A DNA stretch of 22,832 bases from CAZVEV01 sp964625865 (lineage in GTDB: Bacteria > Planctomycetota > Phycisphaerae > SM23-33): positions 1 through 22,832 of the forward strand of contig CAZVEV010000067.1 in assembly GCA_964625865.1 (NCBI GenBank), written 5' to 3'. Below are positions 6,729 through 14,564 of this stretch, in pieces. The notes under the pieces were generated by a model that was not told where the DNA came from, did no database searches, and saw only the letters and a program-made list of their open reading frames with translations. The position numbers and the translations under genes are program-made. Every line of letters begins with the position of its first letter. Position 1 is the first letter of the stretch.

Positions 6729-8606
6729 CAGGTCCTCGTCGACCCGCGTGGTCAGGTCGAAGTCCACGTCGTAGGACTCGCCGTCGAATTCCGTGGTCAT
6801 CTTGAAGCCCGAGTTGCGGAAGACCGTCAGCATGGGCTTGTTGACGGGCAGCACCTTGGCGCAGAACCGCTTGATGCCGCGCTCACGGGCGATCTCGGCG
6901 AGGTAACGCATCAGGAAGCTGCCCATCCCTTTCTGCTGCCACTCGTCCTGGACGATGAACGCGATCTCGGCGACCTGGTTCTTCGGGTCCAGGAAGTACT
7001 GCGCGAAGGCCACGATGTTCTCGCCGGCCGGGCTGGGCACCACGCCCACGATGGCCAGGTCGTTGCGGTAGTCGATGTTCGTCAGCTTCTGGACGGCCCG
7101 GTGAGGGAAGGTCATCTTGCTGGTGAAATAGCGGGTGTGGACGGACGCCTGGCTGAGCGAGTAGAGCATCTCGGCCAGCGCCGGTTCGTCGGTGGGCTTG
7201 ATCGGGCGGAAGAAGATCTGCGCTCCGTCCTTCAGCGTGTCGTACCGCTCGAGTTCCTGGGGATACTCGACCTGTTCCCAGGCCAGTTCGATCTGGTCTT
7301 CGGGCAGATACTTCTGGGCCTTGGCCGCCTCGATCAACTCGTTGCGGAACTTCGGGTGAGCGATGTTGATCAGCGACAGGACGCGCTGGCGGATGCTCTT
7401 GCCGTGCAGATACGCAATGCCGTACTCCGTGACCACGTAATGCACGTCGCCGCGCGTGGTGACCACGCCTGCGCCCTCGGTCAGGTGGGGCACGATGCGC
7501 GAGACACTGCCGTCCCGCGCCGTCGAGGGCAGGGCGATGATCGCCTTGCCCCCGCGAGACCGCGCCGAGCCGCGAATGAAGTCCACCTGCCCGCCGATGC
7601 CGCTGTAGAAGTTGTATCCCAGCGAGTCCGAGCAGACCTGCCCCGTCAGGTCGACCTCCAGCCCGACGTTGATGCCCACCATCTTGTCGTGCGAACTGAT
7701 AACGAACGGGTCGTTGACATATTCCGAGGGTCTGAACTCGAAGAACGGGTTGTCATTGACGTACTCGTAAAGCCGCTGGGAGCCCATGCAGAAGCTCGCC
7801 ACCACCTTGCCTCGGTTAATCGTCTTTCGCGAGCAGTTAATCGCCCCGCAGTCGACCAGGTCGATAATCCAGTCGCTGAACATCTCCGTGTGGACGCCGA
7901 GGTTCTTCTTCTCCTTGAGGAACTCGGCCATCGCTTGGGCGATGCTGCCGATGCCGCACTCGATCGTGCTGCCGTCTTCGACCAGGCGCGCGATGTTCAG
8001 TCCGATACGTCGAAGCGTGTCGTTGGGCTCGCCGACGGCGGCCTCGATGACCGGCTCGTCGAAGGGCACGAGGACGTCGATGGCGTTGATGTGGATGAAG
8101 CTGTCGCCCATGGTGCGGGGCATTTTGGCGTTGACCTGCGCGATGACGTACCGCGCGTTGGCGGCGGCCGACTTGACGATGTCCACTGACACGCCCAGGC
8201 TGCACATGCCGCTGGCGTCCGGCGGGGCTACGCTGATCATGGCCACGTCAATGGGGATCCGCCCGCTTTCGAACTCGCGCGGGATCTCCGAGAGAAAAAT
8301 CGGCGTGTAGTCGCCGATGCCCTCGGCCATCGCGTCGCGGACGTTGTCGGCGACGAAGAAGCTGTTCATCTTGAACCGCTCGCGGAACCTCGGATCCGTG
8401 TACGGCGCGGTGCCCATCGTCAGCATGTGGATGATGTGGGCGTCGTAGATGTCCTCGGAGTGGGCCACCAGTGAGTCCACCAGGTGCTGCGGCTGGGCGC
8501 ACCCCGTGCCGATGAAGATGTTGTTTCCCGGCTTGATCAGCTTGATCGCGCCCTTTGCGGTGTCGATCAGGTCGCCGTACTGCTGTGTCCAGTCGAAGTC
8601 CTTCAT
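6726..8606 (-). CDS. Acetyl-CoA hydrolase/CoA-transferase fused to a GNAT acetyltransferase
   Basis: The product is 626 residues. Residues 1 to about 450 are an acetyl-CoA hydrolase/transferase of the 4-hydroxybutyrate CoA-transferase type: an N-terminal GTGCAQPQ loop, HTEMFSD at 239-245 (Glu241 is the likely catalytic glutamate by family comparison), YSGIGGQVDF at 334-343, and VVTEYGIA at 391-398. Such enzymes move CoA between acetyl-CoA and short acids via a glutamyl-CoA intermediate. Residues about 463-620 are a GNAT domain with RPIKPTDE, a DYRNDLAIVG strand and the acetyl-CoA loop QQKGMG at 557-562, resembling the GNAT domain of Pat-type protein acetyltransferases. It is the third gene of a reverse operon, 29 bases after the ADP-forming synthetase. 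The fusion suggests acetylation tied to acyl-CoA supply; a small-molecule GNAT substrate cannot be excluded. Confidence 0.9.
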   Translation of the reverse strand: MKDFDWTQQYGDLIDTAKGAIKLIKPGNNIFIGTGCAQPQHLVDSLVAHSEDIYDAHIIHMLTMGTAPYTDPRFRERFKMNSFFVADNVRDAMAEGIGDYTPIFLSEIPREFESGRIPIDVAMISVAPPDASGMCSLGVSVDIVKSAAANARYVIAQVNAKMPRTMGDSFIHINAIDVLVPFDEPVIEAAVGEPNDTLRRIGLNIARLVEDGSTIECGIGSIAQAMAEFLKEKKNLGVHTEMFSDWIIDLVDCGAINCSRKTINRGKVVASFCMGSQRLYEYVNDNPFFEFRPSEYVNDPFVISSHDKMVGINVGLEVDLTGQVCSDSLGYNFYSGIGGQVDFIRGSARSRGGKAIIALPSTARDGSVSRIVPHLTEGAGVVTTRGDVHYVVTEYGIAYLHGKSIRQRVLSLINIAHPKFRNELIEAAKAQKYLPEDQIELAWEQVEYPQELERYDTLKDGAQIFFRPIKPTDEPALAEMLYSLSQASVHTRYFTSKMTFPHRAVQKLTNIDYRNDLAIVGVVPSPAGENIVAFAQYFLDPKNQVAEIAFIVQDEWQQKGMGSFLMRYLAEIARERGIKRFCAKVLPVNKPMLTVFRNSGFKMTTEFDGESYDVDFDLTTRVDEDL

Positions 8607-8619
8607 GCTGCTCTCGGTT

Positions 8620-8632
8620 CCGCATGATGCGG
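8620..8632. repeat. Short palindrome in an operon spacer
   Basis: CCGCATGATGCGG is a 13-base palindrome with 6-bp arms in the 29-base spacer between the synthetase stop and the CoA-transferase start. It could form a small hairpin just upstream of the ribosome binding region. Chance occurrence is possible. Confidence 0.35.
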
Positions 8633-8635
8633 CTG

Positions 8636-10738
8636 TTATACGTTCTCGACACTAATCCTGGCGTCGACGGCGATCGGCGTGACACCGGCCGGTCCGACGA
8701 CGTACGGGTTGATGTCCATTTCCTGAATCTGGGGGAACTCGGTGACCAGTTGCGATATCCGTTGAATCGCCTCGGACAGGGCGTCGATGTCCACGCCCTC
8801 CTGTCCGCGAAAGCCCGCGAGCAACTGGAATGTCTTGGTGCGGACGAGCATCTCGCTAGCCTCGTCGGCTGTGATCGGTGCCAGGTGGAACGCGACGTCC
8901 TTGAGGACCTCGACCATCACGCCGCCCATGCCGAACATGAGCATCGCCCCGAAGTGCGGATCCCGATGCATGCCCAGGATCACCTCGCGACCGGCGGCGC
9001 ACATCTCCTGGACAAGCACGCCGAGGATCTTCGCCTCCGGCTCGGCCTTCGGGATGCGGTACATCATCAGGTCGAACGCGTCGGCGACCTGCTGGGCGCT
9101 GGTCAGCCCCACCTTGACCCCGCCGACGTCCGACTTGTGCGAGATGTCGGGCGACCAGATTTTCATGACCACGGGATAGCCCAACTGGTCTGCGATACCG
9201 ACGGCCTGCTCTGCGGTGGTGGCAATCGAGCCCTTCGGGGTGACGAAGCCGTAGGCCTCGAGGATCTCCTTGGACTCGTTCTCGCCGATCTCCCGCATAT
9301 CGCGGCGCAGGTGGCGGTCGATGATCCGCTCGACCTTGCGGCGGTTGACCGGGAAGAGCTTGACCACGCGCTTGGGGCGGGCCAGCCAGCGCACGCGGTC
9401 GTGCATCACGCGCAGGGCGGCGATGGCGGATTCCGGTGAGTCGTATTGCGGGATGCCTTCGGCGCGGAGCACGTCGACGCCGTTGGCGACCATGGCGGCC
9501 CCGAGGAAGCAGGCGAGGATCGGCTTGCCGGGGTTGGCCTTCATCGCGGCGGCCGCCGCCCGGGCCGTCCCCGCCACATCGGTCATCGCCTGGGGCGTCA
9601 GCAGGAGAATGACCGCGTCGACGCCCGGGTCGGCCAGCGCAACCTGGAGGGAAAGCTCGTACCGGTCGGCCAGCGCGTCGCCCAGCACGTCGATCGGGTT
9701 GTGAACGTTGGCCGCCGGCGGCAGACCCGCGGCCAGCTTGTCGATCGACTCGGGTGTGAGCTTGGCAAACGTCAGGCCCTGCCGCTCGATCGCGTCGGCG
9801 GCCATGATGCCGGGCCCGCCCGCGTTGGTGACGACGGCAACGTTCGTGCCGGCCGGCAGGGGCTGGCTGACGAACGCCTGCGCGAGGTCGAACTGCGTCT
9901 TGACCGAATCGCAGCGGACGATCCCCGCGCGGTCGAAGACGACCTCGTAAGCCGTCTCGTCACCCGCCAGCGAGCCGGTATGCGAAGACGCCGCCTGGGC
10001 CCCCGCGCCCGTGCCGCCGGACTTGATCAGCAGGATCGGCTTGTTCTGGGATATCCGTTCGGCATGGCGGACAAACGCGTCGCCATCGGCGATGCTCTCA
10101 AGGTAGCCCGCGATGACCTTGGTTTCCGGATCGGCGCCCATCGCCTCGATCACGTCCAGTTCGTTGACGTCCACCTTGTTGCCGATGCTCACCAGCGTGC
10201 TGAAGCCGATGCTGTTGGCCTTGGCCGTGTCGAGAATCGCCGTCAGCAGCGCGCCGCTCTGGGAGATGTATCCGATATGTCCCGCGAGCGGCAGGTCGCC
10301 GCCGAAACTCGCGTTGAGCTTCTGGCCGGGCACCATGATGCCGAGGCAGTTCGGCCCCACGATACGCACCTTGCCCGACCGCGCGATCTGTGCGATCGTC
10401 TCCTCGAGCTTGCGCCCCTCGGCGCCGACTTCGCGGAAGCCCGCGGTGATGATGATGGCGGCCTGCACGCCGATGTTCGCGCACTGCTGCATCACGGCCG
10501 GGACCGCCTTGGCCGGAACGACGATACAGACCAGTTCGGGCACGTCCGGCAGCGATTTCAGGTCCGGGTAGCATGTCAGCCCGTACATCTCGTCGCACTT
10601 GGGGTTCACCGGCATGATCGTGCCCGCAAACCCGCCGTCGATCAGGCCCGTGATCAGCACGTTGCCGACCTTGCCTTCCTGCAGCGACGCTCCGACAACC
10701 GCTACCGACTTCGGTTCAAAAAAGGCCCTGAGGCTCAT
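8636..10738 (-). CDS. ADP-forming acetyl-CoA synthetase (fused alpha-beta)
   Basis: The product is 700 residues, the usual length for fused acetate-CoA ligase (ADP-forming). It interconverts acetyl-CoA + ADP + phosphate and acetate + ATP + CoA, an energy-conserving step in acetate-forming anaerobes. Domain order: CoA-binding Rossmann fold (about 8-100, VAVVGAS and IVGPNCLG at 126-133), succinyl-CoA-ligase-like flavodoxin domain with ISQSGA (158-163) and the phospho-histidine motif SSHTGSLAG (His253), a second ligase domain (VVTNAGGPG, 302-310), then an ATP-grasp domain from about 480 with DISHKSDVGGV (His534, the second relay histidine) and MDINPYVV near the end. Both relay histidines are present, so activity is expected. 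AGGA in AAAGGATGAAG lies upstream of the ATG. It follows the deacetylase gene by 61 bases and precedes the CoA-transferase/GNAT gene by 29, consistent with one operon. Confidence 0.93.
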   Translation of the reverse strand: MSLRAFFEPKSVAVVGASLQEGKVGNVLITGLIDGGFAGTIMPVNPKCDEMYGLTCYPDLKSLPDVPELVCIVVPAKAVPAVMQQCANIGVQAAIIITAGFREVGAEGRKLEETIAQIARSGKVRIVGPNCLGIMVPGQKLNASFGGDLPLAGHIGYISQSGALLTAILDTAKANSIGFSTLVSIGNKVDVNELDVIEAMGADPETKVIAGYLESIADGDAFVRHAERISQNKPILLIKSGGTGAGAQAASSHTGSLAGDETAYEVVFDRAGIVRCDSVKTQFDLAQAFVSQPLPAGTNVAVVTNAGGPGIMAADAIERQGLTFAKLTPESIDKLAAGLPPAANVHNPIDVLGDALADRYELSLQVALADPGVDAVILLLTPQAMTDVAGTARAAAAAMKANPGKPILACFLGAAMVANGVDVLRAEGIPQYDSPESAIAALRVMHDRVRWLARPKRVVKLFPVNRRKVERIIDRHLRRDMREIGENESKEILEAYGFVTPKGSIATTAEQAVGIADQLGYPVVMKIWSPDISHKSDVGGVKVGLTSAQQVADAFDLMMYRIPKAEPEAKILGVLVQEMCAAGREVILGMHRDPHFGAMLMFGMGGVMVEVLKDVAFHLAPITADEASEMLVRTKTFQLLAGFRGQEGVDIDALSEAIQRISQLVTEFPQIQEMDINPYVVGPAGVTPIAVDARISVENV

Positions 10739-10799
10739 CGTCTCTCTTCATCCTTTCAGGTCGCCCGCCCGCCGGGGCGCCGGCACTGCACACCCGCAC

Positions 10800-11963
10800 T
10801 CATAACCCGTGGACAGCGAACACCTTCGCGCTAACCGCGTCAATAACCTTTTGCACGTCCGGCAAGACGGCGGCCCGCTGGGCCGCGTCCGTCACCAGCA
10901 CGCGATCGCGCAGCCCACTGTGCCAGTCCGTCGTCTCCATCATCACCCCGCCCAGGCCCAGGCTCATGTCGTTGGCCTCGCCGTCGGCCCCGCAGAGAAT
11001 GCTCCACGCCAGCGTCCAGCCGCGAACGGTGTTCGCCACGTTGTATCCACCGCCGCCGACGGCCAGCACGCTCGTTCCGCGGGCCAGCACGCGGGAAACC
11101 ACGTCGGCGTAGGCGTTGTTTGTCAGGTTCATGTGCGTCAGCGGATCGCCCGCCAACCCGTCCATGCCGAGTTCCAGCACGATCACGTTGGGGGTGTAGG
11201 CGTCCATGAGTGGCTCGGCGACGGCTTGGAATACCGCCGCATACGCCTCGTCATAGATCCCCACCGGGAGGGGCACGTTGACGCTGAAGCCTTCACCGTC
11301 GCCCACGCCGATTTCGTCCACCCAGCCCGTGCCCGGAAACAGCGTCTTGCCGTTCTCGTGGAACGACACGGTCATCACGTCCGCCCGGTCGTAGAACGCC
11401 TCCTGCACGCCGTCGCTGTGGTGGGCGTCCACGTCAATGAACATCACGCGCTTGCCCCCGTCGGCCAGACGCATGCAGGCCAGCACGACGTCGTTGAGGT
11501 AGCAGAACCCCGCCGCCGCTCCGCGGTGGGCGTGGTGGTAGCCGCCCGACGGATTGAACGCCACCTTCGCCTCGCCGGAGAGGATAAGCTCCGCCCCCCT
11601 CAGCGACGCCCCGCAGGCGAGGGCGGCATAGTCGTAGAGCCCCTCGAAAACCGGACAGTCGCCCACGCCGATGCCCATCTCGATGCCTTCGATGTCAAGG
11701 TGGCCTTGCGTGGCAGCTTCCAGCGCGTCGAGATAAGCCGCGTCGTGGAACGCAAGCAGGTCCGCCCGAGTCGCCATCGCCGGTGCCACCTCGCGCCGCC
11801 CGGACCCGTCGAGCAGGCCCATCGACGCCGCAGCCCGACGGACCTTGCCCGCTCGCTCGGAGCTGAACGGACAGCCCGGCGGGTAGCGATACTGCTCCAA
11901 CTCGTCCGAGTGAATGAACGCCGCGTCAACGGGCGTTGTTTGTTCGCCAGCAGGAAAACCCAC
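10800..11963 (-). CDS. AcuC-like class I protein deacetylase
   Basis: The product is 387 residues, the length of AcuC and other bacterial class I histone-deacetylase-fold enzymes. Active-site residues are all visible: paired histidines in GGYHHAHRG (143-144), zinc ligands in FIDVDAHHSDG (Asp179, His181) and in LGMDGLAGDPL (Asp268), and the transition-state Tyr in GGGGYN (Tyr307). The family removes acyl groups from lysines or from acetylated small molecules such as polyamines or acetoin-related compounds. The start is GTG at 11963, supported by GGAG at 11974-11971 with 7 bases between. It is the first gene of the reverse operon with ADP-forming acetyl-CoA synthetase and the CoA-transferase/GNAT fusion, which argues for lysine deacetylation of acetyl-CoA enzymes. 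No signal peptide. Confidence 0.9.
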   Translation of the reverse strand: MGFPAGEQTTPVDAAFIHSDELEQYRYPPGCPFSSERAGKVRRAAASMGLLDGSGRREVAPAMATRADLLAFHDAAYLDALEAATQGHLDIEGIEMGIGVGDCPVFEGLYDYAALACGASLRGAELILSGEAKVAFNPSGGYHHAHRGAAAGFCYLNDVVLACMRLADGGKRVMFIDVDAHHSDGVQEAFYDRADVMTVSFHENGKTLFPGTGWVDEIGVGDGEGFSVNVPLPVGIYDEAYAAVFQAVAEPLMDAYTPNVIVLELGMDGLAGDPLTHMNLTNNAYADVVSRVLARGTSVLAVGGGGYNVANTVRGWTLAWSILCGADGEANDMSLGLGGVMMETTDWHSGLRDRVLVTDAAQRAAVLPDVQKVIDAVSAKVFAVHGL

Positions 11964-11970
11964 GCGAAAG

Positions 11971-11974
11971 CTCC
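11971..11974 (-). promoter_or_regulatory. Ribosome binding site deciding the GTG start
   Basis: GGAG on the reverse strand sits 7 bases ahead of GTG at 11963. It supports this rare start codon over internal Met codons for the deacetylase. Confidence 0.6.
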
Positions 11975-12280
11975 AGCAGGTTGGTTCGGGGCGCCCCCTC
12001 CCAGTGTGTCCAAAACATCAAAGCACTACGAAACATAGCAGGTTCCCCTGGGAAATGCACGAGGATTCCAGGATTGACCGTGGAGTACCTGTCGGGAACC
12101 GGACGACCTGCCCCTCGCCTCCGGGTGGCGCGGTCCGTGGCATCCCGGCCAAGACGCCTGGCCGCTCCGCAGCCGCATGCCGCGACCGAAAACGCCCCCG
12201 GACCCGTCGGCCGGGAGATCGTCGCTCAGGCCGCGGCCTCGTGCGTGCTGGGACCCCTCGCCCAGGACCGTCGTGCCGGA
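11975..12280. other. Intergenic region upstream of the deacetylase operon
   Basis: About 305 bases lie between the deacetylase ribosome binding site and the stop of the upstream zinc-ribbon gene, both on the reverse strand. I see no convincing coding frame; the open frames here run into antisense of neighbours. The operon promoter should lie in the AT-richer part around 12010-12060, but I found no good -35/-10 pair. A short inverted repeat TTCCC-CT-GGGAA lies at 12043-12054. Confidence 0.5.
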
Positions 12281-13789
12281 CTACCGCTGTCGCTTGACGC
12301 CAATAACGAGGCGGGCAAGGTGGTTGGCCTGGGCGGCGGGGATTGTCGTCTTGCCCGCCAGTTGCCGCTCCTCGTTGGCGCGCAGGCCCACGCTGGACGG
12401 GCGGGCCTTGACCACCAGGACGTTGTCGACGTCATAGAACGAGCAGGTGATCTGGAAGCGTGTGGGGACGGCCAGCAGGTTCGTCAGCTTTGCCTTCCAG
12501 ACGATAGTGACAGTGTCCTCAGTGATGGGCCTGTTGGGATCGGCCCCGCTGGTGACGAGTTTCCAACTGATGTCGCGCAGCTCGGCGCCATTGAAGACGA
12601 ACAGTCCGCCGCAGACGGCAATGTAAGGTTGCTTGGCGACGAGGCGCTCGGGCGGGGCGACTCGCGTGATGGCCAGCCAGTGCGGGCCCTCGCGACTGTA
12701 AGCCATGCGCGCCTGCAGGCCGTTGCGAGAGAAGGTGTTCGTCGTCTTCGCCTCGTCGCCCGGAGGCAGGTCGTCAAGGGCGGCGAGGCCCCGGCCGATG
12801 GTGGCGTTGAGTTCCTTGTTGTCCTTGACGTCCCAACCGTCGCATCGGCCGGCCAATTGGGTCGGCAGGGCGAGGGTGGCCGGCGCGCCCTTGTCGCCGC
12901 CCGGGGTGGGCAAGGTATAGAATAGGACCAGCGCGACGACCTTGTCGTCGTCATTGACCTTCAGGGCGATCCGGGCATCGGCATTGGCGGGGCTGCACTC
13001 GTACTTGCGCACCGTCATGCCGCCGGGGGCCTTGGCCTGATCGATCAGCTTGGCGCCGAAATCGCCCAGGAGCGGCTCGAAGTCGTCCAGATCGGCCAGC
13101 GGGCCGGGCTTCTTGGCCGCCGGGACGGCCGCAGGCCGGGCAGTTCGGGACGCATCGTCCGGATCGGGCAGATAGTCGGTCCGGGTTCGGGCGGCGGGGG
13201 ACTTGGCGTCGGCCTGCCCGGCATCGCGCCTGGCCCGGTAGTCCGAGAGCATCCAGCCGACCGCCCAGGCGATGGCGATGGCAAGGGCCCCGCCGATGAT
13301 CAGCGGGACCTTGTAGTCCCTGCAGAACTCCTCGAAACCGTAGTCGCCGCTGCGACGGCGCAGGCGTGTGCGGGCCGGGTCGTTTTCGTCCGGCTGATGG
13401 AGCGTCTTGGCCGGTGGCGAGGCCTGTGGGGTCCTGGGTCCGGACGGAGCGGTCGACGGCTTGGGAAGCGGTGCCGTGGGTGGGGGCTCTACGGCTGTGG
13501 ACTGGAGCGGAGCGGTCGATGGTTTGGGCAGTGGCGCCGTTGGCGGAGGCTCGGGCACGGCAGTCGTCAATGGTGCCTGCGGCTTGCCGGGAAGGGAGGG
13601 CATTTCGGGCAGGGGCAGCAGTTGGGAGACGGTGGGCATTTCCACGACCGTCAGGGGTGCGTCGTCGACGGGGTCTGCTTCCGGCACGAGTGCGGGGGTC
13701 CCGCAGTGAGGGCACGGCTGCATCTTGCCGGAAAAACTGTCCGGCAGGTCGATCGGTTTGCTGCAGGCTGGACACGTCAGATGAATCAT
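12281..13789 (-). CDS. Zinc-ribbon, Pro-rich, single-pass membrane protein
   Basis: The product is 502 residues, function unknown. It starts with a zinc ribbon of two CxxC pairs (CPAC at 6-9, CPHC at 26-29), followed by a long Pro-rich linker in which EPPPTAPLPKPSTAP occurs twice (80-94 and 101-115). A single hydrophobic helix at about 161-181 (VPLIIGGALAIAIAWAVGWM) follows an Arg-rich patch, so the N-terminal zinc ribbon is predicted cytoplasmic and the C-terminal 300 residues outside the inner membrane. The last 120 residues are strand-rich (FVFNGAELRDISWKL through TRFQITCSFYDVDNVLVV) and resemble FxLYD-like beta-sandwich domains. Such zinc-ribbon membrane proteins are frequent in planctomycetes. 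No clear Shine-Dalgarno precedes the ATG, but the zinc ribbon starts right at it. Confidence 0.75.
   Translation of the reverse strand: MIHLTCPACSKPIDLPDSFSGKMQPCPHCGTPALVPEADPVDDAPLTVVEMPTVSQLLPLPEMPSLPGKPQAPLTTAVPEPPPTAPLPKPSTAPLQSTAVEPPPTAPLPKPSTAPSGPRTPQASPPAKTLHQPDENDPARTRLRRRSGDYGFEEFCRDYKVPLIIGGALAIAIAWAVGWMLSDYRARRDAGQADAKSPAARTRTDYLPDPDDASRTARPAAVPAAKKPGPLADLDDFEPLLGDFGAKLIDQAKAPGGMTVRKYECSPANADARIALKVNDDDKVVALVLFYTLPTPGGDKGAPATLALPTQLAGRCDGWDVKDNKELNATIGRGLAALDDLPPGDEAKTTNTFSRNGLQARMAYSREGPHWLAITRVAPPERLVAKQPYIAVCGGLFVFNGAELRDISWKLVTSGADPNRPITEDTVTIVWKAKLTNLLAVPTRFQITCSFYDVDNVLVVKARPSSVGLRANEERQLAGKTTIPAAQANHLARLVIGVKRQR
13445..13552 (-). repeat. 63-bp imperfect internal tandem duplication
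   Basis: Inside the zinc-ribbon gene a block near 13445-13489 recurs 63 bases later near 13508-13552. The peptide is identical over 15 residues while the DNA differs at several third codon positions, so the duplication is old and the peptide has been kept. Confidence 0.65.
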
Positions 13790-13933
13790 GACCCGTACCC
13801 GGCGGTGGTCCGCAAAATGCCTCTTGCATCATCCTGATTGTAACCGTCGAAAGGCCCGCCGTCTACGGTCCGCCGCCGTCATGTCACGACTGCGCGCATC
13901 GGCGAAGAGTCGGGCATATTTCTCAGAGAAAGC

Positions 13934-13962
13934 TTGAATGATTCTTTGCTGTGCCGTATAAA
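13934..13962 (+). promoter_or_regulatory. Promoter of the DtxR-family gene
   Basis: TTGAAT (13934-13939) and TATAAA (13957-13962) are separated by 17 bases, a near-ideal sigma-70-type pair. Transcription would start near 13969, inside the operator described next and 25 or so bases ahead of the TTG start codon. Confidence 0.7.
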
Positions 13963-13963
13963 G

Positions 13964-13982
13964 TTAGGCAAGGCGAACTTTA
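13964..13982 (+). promoter_or_regulatory. DtxR/IdeR-like operator
   Basis: TTAGGCAAGGCGAACTTTA matches the published iron-box consensus TTAGGTTAGSCTAACCTAA at 14 of 19 positions by my count, with the left half and centre best conserved. It lies directly after the -10 box, over the expected transcription start, and ends at the Shine-Dalgarno, where a bound repressor would block transcription of the regulator-feoA unit. Confidence 0.6.
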
Positions 13983-13986
13983 GGAG
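13982..13986 (+). promoter_or_regulatory. Ribosome binding site deciding the TTG start
   Basis: AGGAG sits 7 bases ahead of TTG at 13994. Together with the promoter upstream it fixes the start, because earlier in-frame codons would not be on the transcript. Confidence 0.65.
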
Positions 13987-13993
13987 CGTTCGG

Positions 13994-14557
13994 TTGACCA
14001 CAGAGACAAGCGACAAGACCCGTCCCAGGCGCAAGCTCAGTGCGAGCCTGGAAGACTACCTCGAGGCGATATTCCATATCGTCGCCCGGAAGTCTGCCGC
14101 GCGCGCCAAGGACATCGCCGAACGCGTCGGCGTGAATCGCTCGTCGGTTACCGGGGCGCTGCATGCGCTGTCCGACAAGGGCTTGGTTAACTACGCGCCG
14201 TACGACGTGATCACGCTGACCGAGTCCGGACAAGAGGCCGCCGAAGACGTCGTCAGACGCCACAATGCGCTGAGCCGTTTCCTCGAGCGCGTGCTCGGGG
14301 TCGAGCGAGGCGAGGCGGAGAAGGCGGCCTGTCGGATGGAACACGCGGTCCCTCGCGGCGTGGTGGAACGGCTGGTGGCATTTGCGGACTTTGTGGCCTT
14401 GTGTCCGCGGGCCGGGGCCGACTGGATTGAGGCGTTCATGGCCAGATGTGAGTCAGGACAGGCGGGTCGCCCCTGCGACGAATGCCTCGAACAGTGTGCC
14501 GCTCACTGGCGCCAACGCAACGGAGACGGATCGGTCCGAAACGGCCGGCTGAGATGA
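13994..14557 (+). CDS. DtxR/MntR-family metal-dependent repressor
   Basis: The product is 187 residues. It contains the N-terminal winged helix (SLEDYLEAIF at 18-27, AKDIAERVGVNRSSVTGAL recognition region at 38-56, LTESG wing at 75-79) and the dimerisation/metal domain (RRHNALSRFL at 88-97, ACRMEHAVP at 112-120). Metal ligands look mixed: Asp21 and Glu24 as in MntR, but Cys113/Glu116/His117 as in DtxR/IdeR. The C-terminus lacks an SH3-like domain and instead has five cysteines (137, 152, 161, 164, 168), which could bind metal or an Fe-S cluster. I start at TTG 13994 because of AGGAG at 13982-13986 and the promoter at 13934-13962. With an iron-box-like operator in front and feoA 7 bases behind, an iron-responsive, self-repressing role is likely; manganese is the alternative. 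Confidence 0.88.
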   Translation: MTTETSDKTRPRRKLSASLEDYLEAIFHIVARKSAARAKDIAERVGVNRSSVTGALHALSDKGLVNYAPYDVITLTESGQEAAEDVVRRHNALSRFLERVLGVERGEAEKAACRMEHAVPRGVVERLVAFADFVALCPRAGADWIEAFMARCESGQAGRPCDECLEQCAAHWRQRNGDGSVRNGRLR

Positions 14558-14564
14558 GACGATC

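Noticed and set aside
9446..10834. Forward open frame of 462 codons opposite the synthetase
   Set aside because: It is antisense to the ADP-forming synthetase, whose motifs are continuous on the other strand.
11936..12925. Forward open frame spanning the gap before the deacetylase
   Set aside because: Most of it is antisense to the zinc-ribbon gene and it has low-complexity composition and no ribosome binding site.
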